A stretch of 64,000 bases of DNA from assembly GCA_030431255.1 (NCBI GenBank), contig JAUIJL010000003.1:310001-374000 (forward strand). Direction: 5' to 3'. The position numbers and the translations under genes are program-made. The notes beneath the pieces are model-generated. The model was not told the DNA's origin, made no database searches, and saw nothing but the letters and a program-made list of their open reading frames with translations. This stretch comes from Thermoanaerobaculia bacterium (GTDB lineage Bacteria > Acidobacteriota > Thermoanaerobaculia > Multivoradales > J023). Positions 36,171 through 45,917 of this stretch are shown piece by piece. Within the stretch, counting starts at the first letter, position 1; each line of letters begins with the position of its first letter.

Positions 36171-39100
36171 AAGCTCTGTCCGAAGCCGAAGTAAATCTCG
36201 AAATCGTCGTCTTGGGGGCGCGGGTCGAGGGGCACCGCGACATCGAGCCGTAGGAGCCCCACGGGGCTTCGATAGCGCACACCGAGACCCGTAGCTTTGG
36301 CCAAGGCGTCGTCGACGTCGTCGAGCCGGCCCCACACCTGCCCGGCGTCTAAGAAGACCGCCATGGATAGATCGCCGATGAGCGGAATCCTGAGCTCTTG
36401 GTTCAGGATAAGCATGGCCTCACCGCCACTGGCACGCACGGAGCCGTCGTCCAGGGTCTCCTGGGGCCCGAGGCTACGGCTGTCGTATCCCCGGACCGAA
36501 TATTGGCCGCCGGCAAAGAATCGTGTCGACCGGCGAAGCTCCGTCTCGGTATCTCCGGCTCCGGCGCGGATGGACTGAGCCCAGATCCAGCGTCGACCGA
36601 GAAGATTGAAGCCACGGAAAAGACTGGCCTGGCCGTAGATCCTTCGATAGCCACGATCTTGGTTTTCCAAGTCCCAAGCACGGGTGAGGTCGAGGCTGAG
36701 GAAGTATCCACGGCGGGGGTCCGCCGGACGGTCTCTGCGATCATGGATCCACTGCATGCCGATTTGAGGGGCGCGCAGGAGCTCCGGCTCGGCGAGGGAG
36801 CGTCCGAGATCCAGGCTCTCGCTGCGCTCGAATCGGCCGTAGAGCTGTCCTCGGGTGTGGGAGCCCAAGGGAAAGCTGAGCTGCGAGGAGAAGATCATGC
36901 CTTCCGTGGAGACGGATTCGAGCTCGTCGGTCTCGAATCCCTCACCGTATAGCTCGAGATCCCAATCGGTGCCCAAAAGCCGAGGGATTTGGCTGTAGAG
37001 GCGGAGCGACTTTTGCTCGCTCAGCCACAGGGCCCGGGCACCGAGACCAATGCCACGGCCCCCGGCGTTCAGCCGACGGACATCCACCAAACCACCCCAT
37101 CCCGCAGAGCCGTCCCAGCGCAATCCGTAGGCCAAGGTATACGGAGGTTTCTCCTCCAAATCGAAGGTCAGCTCAGCGCGTCCTTGGTCGTCCACTTCTC
37201 GCAGAATGCGGACGTGATCGAAATTCCTCGTCTGCAGGAGCCGTCGGCGGGTTTCCGCCACCCGAGAAGCGTCAAAGGGTTGCCCCTCTTCGAAGGTCGC
37301 CATGCGCCGCACCCAGCTTTCTCGGGTCTTCGAATCGGGACCGACTTTCACGGAGCCGAAGCTGGTGAAGCTTCCAGGCTCGGCTTCGAGCCGCAGGTTC
37401 AATCGTGGCGGATCGGAGCCCGGTACCGGAGCCGTCACCGGACGGACCGTCGCTTCGGGATATCCCCGAGAGCGCAACTGCCATTGGGCGGTGAGCGCGG
37501 CTTCGGCGATGGCGTGTCCGGCCGCCGGCGCATGGCTTTTGAGCTCAATCGTCGACTCGACGGAATCGCGAAGGTCGGGGGGGAATCCACTGAGCTCAAT
37601 GTCGGCGATCCGCTGCTGGGGGCCGGGTGTGATCTCGACGATCAAGGTCTGCTCCGACACGCTGACCGAGTCGATGCGAGCCTCCGGCAAGCCCAGGGAA
37701 GCCAGGCCGGCCCTAAGGCTTGCCAGCGTCTGGGGTTGCTCCAAGGCCAGTCTGATGCGCGACAGATCTCCGGCTAGGGTGGGCTTGATCTGGGCGGAAG
37801 TGCTCGGGTCCAGACCTCGGAGCTCGACTTCCTTCAGCTTGAGCTGCTGCCCCGGAGCTGAATGCACCGTCACTCGGTGAAGCGCTCGCCCCGTGGGATC
37901 CTGCCCGGTGAGATCGGCGTCCACGGTCACTTCCGGGTGGGGATAGCCGAGGCTTCGCCACACCTCGACCGTCCGCTTCTGCATCGCCTCCAGGGAGGCC
38001 TTTTGAGAAAAATCCGTCTGGTAGAGGGCGCGGATCTCGGCTCTCCTGACCCGGGGCAGCTTGGGGCCCGTCAAGTCGATCTCTACCTTTGGACCGAGCT
38101 CCACCTCGACGAGGGCGTCGACCTTGTCGGCCGAGCCGTCCACGGGCACCAAACGGGCCTCGATCTCGGCGCCGGGATATCCCTTTTGCCGGAGCCTTTC
38201 CGCGAGATCGATTTCCAGGTCGAAGGCGCTGCCCGCGGGCATGGAATCCCCTTCGGAGACCCCAGCCCAAGCGGTCAGCCGGCGCTTGGAAATGGGCTCC
38301 GCCCCTTCGATCCGCAGCTGTCTCAACAAGGGCTCCTGCTCGGTTCCCTGGTTTCGATCCTCATCCCCGAGCTCCAGGGTCTGTTGCAGGGTGGCGCCGT
38401 AGCGTTCCCCTTCATCGGCGAAAATCGTCACCGACAGCGAGGGCAGGGTGCGCAGCCCGTGGAGGTCGAGCAAGTAGACCTGATCACGGCCCTGGGCCAC
38501 ATCGACCGCCACCGCCAAGGACACGAAGGCATTGAGATCTTGGCTGATCACCAACCGGGCGCCGGGGTCGGTCTCGCCGAAGATCCATAGGGGCTCGTAG
38601 CGGATTCGGGTGCTGCCCAAGCTTTGGCTGAGCCGTGACGCCAGCTGGTTGCCGTAAAAAGTCGTCAGGCCACTGGCGATCTGGCTGCTCGCATTGCGGT
38701 TGGTGCCGTCTGGGTCCTCCGGAGCGAAGGGATCCTCGCTGCCCGGATAGCTCGACGAAGCCAAAAAGCGTCGGTCCTGCGGAGTGGCAATGGACGGATC
38801 CTCGATCGACGAGGTGGTTTCCAGCTCCAATCGGCTGGGCAGGGACGGGTTGCCGGACAGCTGCAGGGATGCGCTGTCGATGCGCAGCACCTGACCATAG
38901 GCGTAGACCCGCCCATCGGGGGTGATGTCGATGCTGCCGTGGGTGCGCGGGGCGCTCAGAGGGCCCTCGATGCTGAGCAGATCCCAGCTGGCGTGCAGGT
39001 CGGCGAGGTTGTTCTTGATGCGAATACCGTCGATCGTGCCGATGTCGATATCGAGCTCGATGTCGGGGACTTGCCCTGGGCCCAAGTCGAGGGCCGGTGG

Positions 39101-42100
39101 GGCCAGCAGCTGGTTGAGCAGCTCCCGGGTGGCGTCGATCCGGCGACGGGCGGATCCGCGCTCCACCAGGATGTTGGCGCTCAAGCGATCGGGGGGCGAA
39201 GCTGCTCGCGTCCACGTGAAGTTTCCGCTGGAGAGAGTGGTCAGGCCGTAGTCCAGGCGATACCGAACCCGATCGAAGAAGCCCTTCATTTCGGCGACTA
39301 TTTGCGGCTCACCCCCGGGCTCTACGGCCGGTTCGATGTCCATCTGGCCGAATACCTCGAGCTCACCCTCGTTCAGGTCCGCCCGTAGAATTTCGAGCTC
39401 GAGCCGACCTCGAGCCCAGGAACCCTCGATCTCGAAATTCGAGAGCCGTGTGGCATAGGGAGAGCTGGAAGTGAGCGACGCCTGCTCACCGACTACCTTG
39501 AAATCGGCCCGGATCCAAGACGGGACGCCGAAGACATCGCCGGCCGTCGCGGCATCGGCGGCGGGTGCCTGCCCTTGGCCGCGAGCGCCCTGGATCCGAA
39601 TGTCCATGTCGAGCGGGCCTTCCGCATCGAAGGGGTCGGTGTAGGTTTTGAGCAGCGAGGCATCCAAGCGGGTATTGAGATCGGCGGTCAGTGAGAGCGG
39701 CAAATGCTGAATGGGATCTTGGAAGGTCCATCCGGGGGTCAGCTCACTCTCTGCCGAGAGGACGATGGGTAAATCGTCGAGCCTGCTTTCGGTCATCGGC
39801 AGCTGGAGACGGCCGCCCTCCAGGATGAGGGTGACCGGGCTGTCACTGATCCACCGACGCTCGGAGGTCGTGACCTCGAGATCCTCGAGCTGCCATCGAC
39901 CGTTTGCCGCCACGGGCTGGGCGGGATCCAAGATCAAGTTGCCCTTGATCTTGCCTTGGAGGCGGGCGTCGGCGGCAGGTTGATGAAATGCCTCGAGCCA
40001 TTGGGCGGAGTCGAAACGGGGAAGGTCCACCCAAGCTTCGATCGGACCCCGGGCGGGGACGTCGAAGGGCAGGCTTTCCGTGGAGATTCCGAAATCCACC
40101 AGGGTACCCAGGGGCATGGCGGCGGTGACCGATCCCGGCCGAGCCGCCGAGCTGGGCGCGGACTCTCGGATTTCCACGGAGAGCATGCCGTCGCGAATCC
40201 ACAAATGAGCCCGGGTCGGCTCCACTGCGGGTTTGAGCACGGAGAGCTCCAGGTAGGCGTCCGCTTGGTCGATCCTCGGCTGCTTTCCCGATTCGCTGTC
40301 GATCCACCGTCCAGAAGCCTCGACTTGGATGGGGATCGGCTCGACGTCCTCGGCGCCGGAATACTCGGCGCTGAGCTTCGAGAGCCGGAAGCCCTGGGCA
40401 TCGAGCGCGGCCTCCCAGCTCAAATCGTCGAGGGATAGCCCCGATCGAGAAGCATCGGCTTCAGATGGATCTGCTTCGGCTTGGGAAGGGTCAGCGGACA
40501 GCGTCAGAGAGTCGGTTCCGCCCGACACGGAAAAAGACCACCGCATGGGATCGAGCAGGGGATCGATCGAGCGCGAGGCGGCGCGACCGGTCCCTGGGCC
40601 GTCGGCGGCAAGGGAGAGGTGGACCGTGTCCAGCTTCACGAGCTGGGCCGGATCGAGCCGGAGCTCAATGGGGCCGCCGGCGGCCGATTGCAGATCGATA
40701 TCGGCAGCGAGCGTGCTCTGACGTGCAAGGATTTCGAGCCCAACGGATCCGGACACGACCGCCGAGCAGGGCTGGGCTTGGAGGGAGCCGTCGGGATCGA
40801 GGGATCGGCAGATCTCCAAGGCCTTGTCCTCGGGCAAGGCGGTCCCCAGACTCAGGCTGTCCAGCTCGGCCTTCAGCTCACCCGTAAGCTCCGCGGGCCG
40901 AGCCGCGATTTCGAATCGGATGGTGGACGGAGCCCGGGTGAGGATCCCCTCTCCCTCGATGACGGTCGCGTCCAAAGGTCCGGCCACCCGGAGCTGGAGA
41001 TCGAGCTCCAAATCGGGTGCCGTGTCGTCGGTGGCCGAGCCGGGCACTGCCGGCCAGAATTGCCGCAGGCCGTTCAAAGTCTGGGAGAGGGACGGAGTAG
41101 AGATCTCCACACTGCCGTCCTGCAACCGCCCTTGGCCCAGGTGCCGTAAGTCCTCGGCGACCAGGCGGCCGGAAATTCGTCGGATACCCATGGTCGACGG
41201 CGCGACCCGGGCATCGAAGGCAATTGCTCCCTCAGGGGTGAATGAAATGTCTGCGACCACCCGGTCCCCTTGGCTTGGTAGTGAAGCTTGAGGGTCCTGC
41301 CAGCGGAAGTGGACCGAGCCCTTGGCCGCCGCGGGGTCGGGGCCGTTGAGCTCGATGGCGGCATCGGCATTCAAAAAAGTCCCGGCCGCGGCGAGCTGGG
41401 CGAAGACATCCGGGGATAGGAACGGCTCGATCGTCGCCGCCGATAGATCGCTCAGCTCGAGCTCGAGGTCACCTTGCATCTGGCGTAGATCCATGTCCCC
41501 CCGGGCCTGTAAGCGGCCGGATGCCGCCAGCTGCGAGCTCCAAACCCCGGGATCGGCAGCCACCTCGAAGACGAATCGGGCCGCGGAGCTAGGATCCGAG
41601 CCGATCTCTCCCGATGCGGCCACTTGCAGCCCGTCGCCCGTGATCTCGAGGTCCCTCAATTGCCAAGGGCCCGAGATGCCGCCTTCGAGGCTTCCCCCGA
41701 GTCGCAATTGGGTTGGACCCTCAGGTAGCAAATCGGCCGGCGATGGACCCGCCTCCTCTTGGCTCTGCGGTCTCGGCGTCAAGGTGATCTGGCCCTGTTG
41801 AATGTCCAGAAGCAGCCTTTGCTCGACCAAGGAGCCGTTTAGGTCCAGGGAGCCGGCTGACCAATCGGCCAGCCATCCTTGGTCCGGCGCGTCGCCCAAG
41901 ACGGTGGCTCCTCGGACTCCCCACGATTGCAGGGTCAGCGGTAGCTCGGTGGTGGCCGGTGTTTCGGGCTGGGGCCGGATCTCGGGTAGCTCCGCGCCGA
42001 GATCCAAGGTCGGGGAGAGCACGGACAAGGTCTCAAGGGTCCAATGACCCTTGTCGTGGAGCCGGCTCCACACCCATCGGACCTCAACCGCGTCGGCGAC

Positions 42101-42430
42101 GACGACAGGGCGATCGAGCTCGGCGCCGGCGGCGAGGCCCCGCAAGCCCAAGCTCCCTGAGAAGAGGTCCAGCTCGCTCGCTTCGATCCGGATCTTCCAT
42201 CCCGTCCCTTGCTCAATGGCGGCAAAGACTCGTGACAAGACCAGGTCTCTCGCGGTGTCGGTATGCAGCATCGCGATGACCGACAGCACCAGCCCAATCG
42301 TGGAACCGGTGCCGAGAGCCGCCAGCCGCAGCCATCGCCTTTTTCTGGGTTTGGGGCCGGAGCCGCGGTGGGAGCTCGAGGAGGAGTCCAGACCTTTGGG
42401 CTGAGATGTTGGGTCACTGACGTCGGTCAT
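36167..42430 (-). CDS. TamB-POTRA-Omp85 fusion: single-chain inner-to-outer-membrane translocation/assembly protein
   Basis: A 2087-residue protein joining TamB and an Omp85 barrel in one chain. There is a Lys/Arg-rich cytoplasmic start and one uncleaved membrane helix at about 33-54 (LRLAALGTGSTIGLVLSVIA). A long AsmA/TamB-like beta-groove region (about 60-1130) follows, then the conserved TamB C-terminal domain (about 1140-1365: HGSIDITPDGRVYAYGQVLR, ASGLTTFYGNQLASRLSQSL). Next come about five POTRA-like repeats (about 1365-1760: RRLTAWAGVSEGDSM, KASLEAMQKRTVEVWRSLGY, DASRVAETRRRLLQTRNFDH). Last is an Omp85 beta-barrel with the loop-6 motif VRGY (1979-1982) and a terminal Phe, the usual outer-membrane signal. 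TamA and TamB are separate in proteobacteria. It is divergent from xthA. Confidence 0.88.
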   Translation of the reverse strand: MTDVSDPTSQPKGLDSSSSSHRGSGPKPRKRRWLRLAALGTGSTIGLVLSVIAMLHTDTARDLVLSRVFAAIEQGTGWKIRIEASELDLFSGSLGLRGLAAGAELDRPVVVADAVEVRWVWSRLHDKGHWTLETLSVLSPTLDLGAELPEIRPQPETPATTELPLTLQSWGVRGATVLGDAPDQGWLADWSAGSLDLNGSLVEQRLLLDIQQGQITLTPRPQSQEEAGPSPADLLPEGPTQLRLGGSLEGGISGPWQLRDLEITGDGLQVAASGEIGSDPSSAARFVFEVAADPGVWSSQLAASGRLQARGDMDLRQMQGDLELELSDLSAATIEPFLSPDVFAQLAAAGTFLNADAAIELNGPDPAAAKGSVHFRWQDPQASLPSQGDRVVADISFTPEGAIAFDARVAPSTMGIRRISGRLVAEDLRHLGQGRLQDGSVEISTPSLSQTLNGLRQFWPAVPGSATDDTAPDLELDLQLRVAGPLDATVIEGEGILTRAPSTIRFEIAARPAELTGELKAELDSLSLGTALPEDKALEICRSLDPDGSLQAQPCSAVVSGSVGLEILARQSTLAADIDLQSAAGGPIELRLDPAQLVKLDTVHLSLAADGPGTGRAASRSIDPLLDPMRWSFSVSGGTDSLTLSADPSQAEADPSEADASRSGLSLDDLSWEAALDAQGFRLSKLSAEYSGAEDVEPIPIQVEASGRWIDSESGKQPRIDQADAYLELSVLKPAVEPTRAHLWIRDGMLSVEIRESAPSSAARPGSVTAAMPLGTLVDFGISTESLPFDVPARGPIEAWVDLPRFDSAQWLEAFHQPAADARLQGKIKGNLILDPAQPVAANGRWQLEDLEVTTSERRWISDSPVTLILEGGRLQLPMTESRLDDLPIVLSAESELTPGWTFQDPIQHLPLSLTADLNTRLDASLLKTYTDPFDAEGPLDMDIRIQGARGQGQAPAADAATAGDVFGVPSWIRADFKVVGEQASLTSSSPYATRLSNFEIEGSWARGRLELEILRADLNEGELEVFGQMDIEPAVEPGGEPQIVAEMKGFFDRVRYRLDYGLTTLSSGNFTWTRAASPPDRLSANILVERGSARRRIDATRELLNQLLAPPALDLGPGQVPDIELDIDIGTIDGIRIKNNLADLHASWDLLSIEGPLSAPRTHGSIDITPDGRVYAYGQVLRIDSASLQLSGNPSLPSRLELETTSSIEDPSIATPQDRRFLASSSYPGSEDPFAPEDPDGTNRNASSQIASGLTTFYGNQLASRLSQSLGSTRIRYEPLWIFGETDPGARLVISQDLNAFVSLAVAVDVAQGRDQVYLLDLHGLRTLPSLSVTIFADEGERYGATLQQTLELGDEDRNQGTEQEPLLRQLRIEGAEPISKRRLTAWAGVSEGDSMPAGSAFDLEIDLAERLRQKGYPGAEIEARLVPVDGSADKVDALVEVELGPKVEIDLTGPKLPRVRRAEIRALYQTDFSQKASLEAMQKRTVEVWRSLGYPHPEVTVDADLTGQDPTGRALHRVTVHSAPGQQLKLKEVELRGLDPSTSAQIKPTLAGDLSRIRLALEQPQTLASLRAGLASLGLPEARIDSVSVSEQTLIVEITPGPQQRIADIELSGFPPDLRDSVESTIELKSHAPAAGHAIAEAALTAQWQLRSRGYPEATVRPVTAPVPGSDPPRLNLRLEAEPGSFTSFGSVKVGPDSKTRESWVRRMATFEEGQPFDASRVAETRRRLLQTRNFDHVRILREVDDQGRAELTFDLEEKPPYTLAYGLRWDGSAGWGGLVDVRRLNAGGRGIGLGARALWLSEQKSLRLYSQIPRLLGTDWDLELYGEGFETDELESVSTEGMIFSSQLSFPLGSHTRGQLYGRFERSESLDLGRSLAEPELLRAPQIGMQWIHDRRDRPADPRRGYFLSLDLTRAWDLENQDRGYRRIYGQASLFRGFNLLGRRWIWAQSIRAGAGDTETELRRSTRFFAGGQYSVRGYDSRSLGPQETLDDGSVRASGGEAMLILNQELRIPLIGDLSMAVFLDAGQVWGRLDDVDDALAKATGLGVRYRSPVGLLRLDVAVPLDPRPQDDDFEIYFGFGQSF

Positions 42431-42471
42431 ATGCTGTGATGTGCTGTGGATGTATTGGGACTGAAAAACGA

Positions 42472-42501
42472 CTTACCGGTAGGTAAGGGTTCTGTTAGAG
42501 T
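42472..42501 (+). promoter_or_regulatory. Operator-like palindrome within a possible xthA promoter
   Basis: CTTACC-GGTA-GGTAAG (42472-42487) is an inverted repeat with 6-base arms, of the size TetR-family repressors bind. It covers the -35 (TTACCG 42473-42478) and spacer of a 17-base-spaced promoter with -10 TAGAGT (42496-42501). It is 42 bases upstream of the divergent TamB-Omp85 gene, so it could act on both. Confidence 0.5.
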
Positions 42502-42639
42502 GCCGCACCTCGGCATGGGTGAGCCCGGCTCTTTTTCCGGGTCGATTCCCATTTCGGGGTGTTGGTGTCGGCGCAGTAGCTTTGGGACCCATACGGGCGG
42601 GTCTCTACCCGATCTTCGAGAATCCCTTAGGATCCTACG

Positions 42640-43425
42640 ATGCGAATCATCTCATGGAACGTGAACGGAATACGTGCGGCGGCGAGGAAAGGATTCGGCC
42701 ATTGGCTAGATGAGTGCGACGCCGAAGTCGTGGCTCTTCAAGAGGTTCGGGCGCGGGAAGAGCAGCTTCCCAAAGATCTGATGGAGCGGACGGATTGGCA
42801 GCTCTCCGTGCACGCCGCCGAGCGGCCGGGTTATTCCGGCGTCGGATTGCTCAGTCGTCGAGCGCCGGATTCCATCGAAACCTCGGTCGGTGAAGAAAGG
42901 TTCGACTCCGAAGGGCGTCTTCAGCTCGCGTCGTTCGGAGACTTGCTGGTGGTCAACGGGTATTTTCCGAACGGCAACGGCAAGAATCGGGATCTTTCGC
43001 GGATCCCCTATAAATTGGACTTCTACCGGCATCTCTTCGAGATGCTCGAAGCCGACCGTGCGAGCGGTCGACCCATTCTGGTGATGGGGGATTTGAATAC
43101 CGCCCATCAGGATATCGACCTGGCACGGCCCAAACAAAACCGCGAGACATCCGGGTTTCGCCCGGAAGAGCGCGAAGAGCTGGACCGCTGGTTGACCCAG
43201 GGCTGGACGGATACGTTCCGGCACTTCGAATCCGGCCCCGGACACTACTCTTGGTGGAGCCAGCGCAAAGGCGTCCGAGAGAAAAACATCGGCTGGCGCA
43301 TCGACTACGTGCTGGCTTCACCGGGCGCCATGCCCTTTCTAAAGAACGCATCGATCCACGCCGACGTACAGGGCTCGGACCACTGTCCGATCAGCGTGGA
43401 CTTGGACCCTTCGATTCTCGGTTGA
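42640..43425 (+). CDS. xthA: Exodeoxyribonuclease III (AP endonuclease)
   Basis: A 261-residue Mg2+-dependent AP endonuclease and 3'-5' exonuclease for base-excision repair. The exonuclease III motifs are in order: IISWNVNGIRAA (Asn7), VVALQEVRA (Glu metal ligand), YSGVGLLSRR, VNGYFPNGNGKNRDLSRIPY (catalytic Tyr), VMGDLNTAHQDIDLARPK (Asp/Asn), WRIDYVLASP and GSDHCPISVDL (catalytic His). The start at 42640 matches the family N-terminus. There is a 5' leader of about 130 bases from the predicted promoter; no structure was recognised in it. Confidence 0.95.
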   Translation: MRIISWNVNGIRAAARKGFGHWLDECDAEVVALQEVRAREEQLPKDLMERTDWQLSVHAAERPGYSGVGLLSRRAPDSIETSVGEERFDSEGRLQLASFGDLLVVNGYFPNGNGKNRDLSRIPYKLDFYRHLFEMLEADRASGRPILVMGDLNTAHQDIDLARPKQNRETSGFRPEEREELDRWLTQGWTDTFRHFESGPGHYSWWSQRKGVREKNIGWRIDYVLASPGAMPFLKNASIHADVQGSDHCPISVDLDPSILG

Positions 43426-43464
43426 CCCCTTTCGAGAACGAAAATGATCAGGAGACACTAGAAC

Positions 43465-45897
43465 ATGAGCCATCCGATCGAGAGAGTGGCGGTAATAGGC
43501 GCGGGCACTATGGGTGCGGCCATTGCGGCCCACGTGGCCAATGCGGGTTTGCCCGTGCTTCTTTTGGATATCGCGCCACGGGAGCTGACGGAAAAAGAGA
43601 AGGCCCAAGGACTGACCCTTGAAGACCGCGCGGTGCGACAGCGGGTGGTGCAAACGGGTTTCGATCGGATTCGTAAGCTCAAACCCGCCTCGTTCATGAG
43701 CCGTGAGGCGGAGAGCTTGGTGGCGTTGGGCAACCTCGAGGACGACCTGGATCAGCTGTCGGATGTCGATTGGATTATCGAGGCGGTGGTCGAACGGCTC
43801 GACGTCAAGCGCGATCTCATGAAACGGATCGATGGTGTGCGTCGCGAAGCCACAATCGTGACCACCAACACCTCAGGCTTGCCGATTTCCCAAATTTGCG
43901 AAGGGCTGAGCGACGACTTCCGGCGCCACTTCTTCGGCACCCACTTCTTCAATCCGCCACGTTATATGAAGCTGCTCGAGATCATCCGGGGAGACGAGGC
44001 GGATCCCTTGGCGGTGTCGTCGGTGGCGGATCTGGCGACCCAGAAGCTCGGCAAAGGCGTGGTCTTCTGCAAGGACACCCCGAACTTCATCGGCAACCGA
44101 CTAATGTCGATCAACGGCGGCGCGACCATGGGATTCGCCCTTGAGAACGGCTATCGCTTCGAAGAGGTGGACGCCCTGACCGGTCCCTTGATCGGTCGTC
44201 CCAAGACTGCCACATTCCGGCTTCAAGACTTGGTCGGCATCGACATCGCCGCCGGGGTAGCCGGTAATCTCTACGATCTCATCCCCGACGACTCCTATCG
44301 GGACCTGCTCAAACATCCGAAGGTCGAGAAGGTGGTCGGCGGATTGGTGGAGCGGGGTCGGCTCGGCAATAAGACCGGCTCCGGTTTTTACCGCAAGAGC
44401 AAAGGACCCGACGGCGGCAAGGTGTTCGAGGTGCTCAATGCGGTGACCTTCGACTACGAGACCCCCGAAAAGGTGAGATTCGAATCTGTCGGTGAGCTGC
44501 GCAAGGTCGAGGACCTCGGGCAGCGGATCAAGGGCTTCTACGACGCCAAATGGAAAGACGACCGGGCCGCTCGCTTTGTGCGCGCCACGATTGGCAACTT
44601 CCTGACCTACGCCGCAGCAAAGGGCCCCGAGATCGCTTTCGACTTGGCGAGCATCGATCAGGCGGTTCGCTGGGGATTCGCCTACGAGGCGGGGCCCTTC
44701 GAGCTGTGGGATGCCATGGGCGTCGCGGAGACTGCGGAGGCCCTCAAAGCGGACGGCTTCGAGGTCGCCCCTTGGGTGGACGCGATGCTCGAGGCCGGAG
44801 GAGAGTCCTTCTATCAATGGCAAGGCGGTCGGGCGGTGTCGGCTTGGGATTGGGAGAACGGTGAATACCGCGCCCTGCCGGAGCGCCGAGACGAGCTGCG
44901 AGTGGAAGAGCTCAAAGCCGCTGGAGGCGGCTTGGAGAGCAACGACTCCGCGACCCTGGTAGACATGGGAGAGGGAGTGCTTCTGCTGGAGTTCCACTCC
45001 AAGATGAACGCCATCGACGACGGTACCGTAGCCATGATGCAGCAGGCTATCCGGCTGCTCGACGAAGACGCCTGGTACGGCTTGGTGATCGGCAACGACG
45101 GTCCCAATTTCTGTGTCGGTGCCAATTTGATGGGTGTCGGTCAAGCGGCCATGAAGGGTGACTTCGACGGCATCCGCGAGGCCTCCAAAGCGCTTCAGCA
45201 TACCTTGCGAGACCTCCGCTATCACCGCAAGCCCGTGGTGGCCGCGGTGCACGGCATGGCCCTCGGTGGCGGAGCGGAAATCGCCCTCGGGGTGGACCGA
45301 ATCGTCGCCCACGGCGAAACCTACATGGGTTTGGTGGAAGTCGGTGTGGGTTTGGTGCCGGCGGGTGGCGGTCTCAAAGAGCTGGTGCGGCGGATTGTGA
45401 CCCCGACGATGGCGGAAAAAGAAGGCGATCCCTTGCCCGCGGCGGGTCGTGTGCTCGAAACCGTGGCCATGGCGAAGGTATCGACCAGCGCCGCCGAAGC
45501 CCGTGAGCGGGGATTCCTGGCCCAATCGGACCGGATCATCATGAATCGTGACTTGCTGTTGGCGGAAGCGCGACAAGAGGTGCTTTCCATGGTCACCGAC
45601 GGCTACTTGCCCGATCCTCCGGCACAGCTCTACGCCGGTGGTCGGGACCTCTACGCCGCGCTGAGCATGATGCCGTGGTCCATGAGCCAAGCCGCTTGGG
45701 CCTCGGAGCACGACGCCCTGATCGCCAAGCGGATCGCCTACATCATTTGTGGCGGCGATGCTTCATCGCCGGCCTGGGTGGACGAGGAGCATTTCTTGGT
45801 TCTGGAGCGAGAAGCGTTTGCCGACATGGTTCAAACCGAAAAGACCCAAGCGCGCATGAAACATATGTTGGAAACCGGTAAGCCCCTGCGCAACTGA
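43465..45897 (+). CDS. fadN: 3-hydroxyacyl-CoA dehydrogenase / enoyl-CoA hydratase (FadN type)
   Basis: An 810-residue bifunctional beta-oxidation enzyme with the dehydrogenase module first, as in Bacillus FadN. The Rossmann motif is [20 protein letters not shown] at 9-28. The dehydrogenase active-site region is [19 protein letters not shown], and the C-terminal dehydrogenase part is [13 protein letters not shown]. The crotonase module (about 505-700) has the oxyanion-hole segment [11 protein letters not shown] and [20 protein letters not shown], with Glu in [22 protein letters not shown] lies upstream of the ATG. It is followed 20 bases later by the thiolase gene, giving a complete hydratase-dehydrogenase-thiolase unit. 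Confidence 0.95.
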   Translation: MSHPIERVAVIGAGTMGAAIAAHVANAGLPVLLLDIAPRELTEKEKAQGLTLEDRAVRQRVVQTGFDRIRKLKPASFMSREAESLVALGNLEDDLDQLSDVDWIIEAVVERLDVKRDLMKRIDGVRREATIVTTNTSGLPISQICEGLSDDFRRHFFGTHFFNPPRYMKLLEIIRGDEADPLAVSSVADLATQKLGKGVVFCKDTPNFIGNRLMSINGGATMGFALENGYRFEEVDALTGPLIGRPKTATFRLQDLVGIDIAAGVAGNLYDLIPDDSYRDLLKHPKVEKVVGGLVERGRLGNKTGSGFYRKSKGPDGGKVFEVLNAVTFDYETPEKVRFESVGELRKVEDLGQRIKGFYDAKWKDDRAARFVRATIGNFLTYAAAKGPEIAFDLASIDQAVRWGFAYEAGPFELWDAMGVAETAEALKADGFEVAPWVDAMLEAGGESFYQWQGGRAVSAWDWENGEYRALPERRDELRVEELKAAGGGLESNDSATLVDMGEGVLLLEFHSKMNAIDDGTVAMMQQAIRLLDEDAWYGLVIGNDGPNFCVGANLMGVGQAAMKGDFDGIREASKALQHTLRDLRYHRKPVVAAVHGMALGGGAEIALGVDRIVAHGETYMGLVEVGVGLVPAGGGLKELVRRIVTPTMAEKEGDPLPAAGRVLETVAMAKVSTSAAEARERGFLAQSDRIIMNRDLLLAEARQEVLSMVTDGYLPDPPAQLYAGGRDLYAALSMMPWSMSQAAWASEHDALIAKRIAYIICGGDASSPAWVDEEHFLVLEREAFADMVQTEKTQARMKHMLETGKPLRN

Positions 45898-45917
45898 GCC
45901 GGCAAGGAGATTTAGAG

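Noticed and set aside
44101-45711. 536-codon open frame on the minus strand
   Set aside because: It is antisense to fadN; no motif is found.
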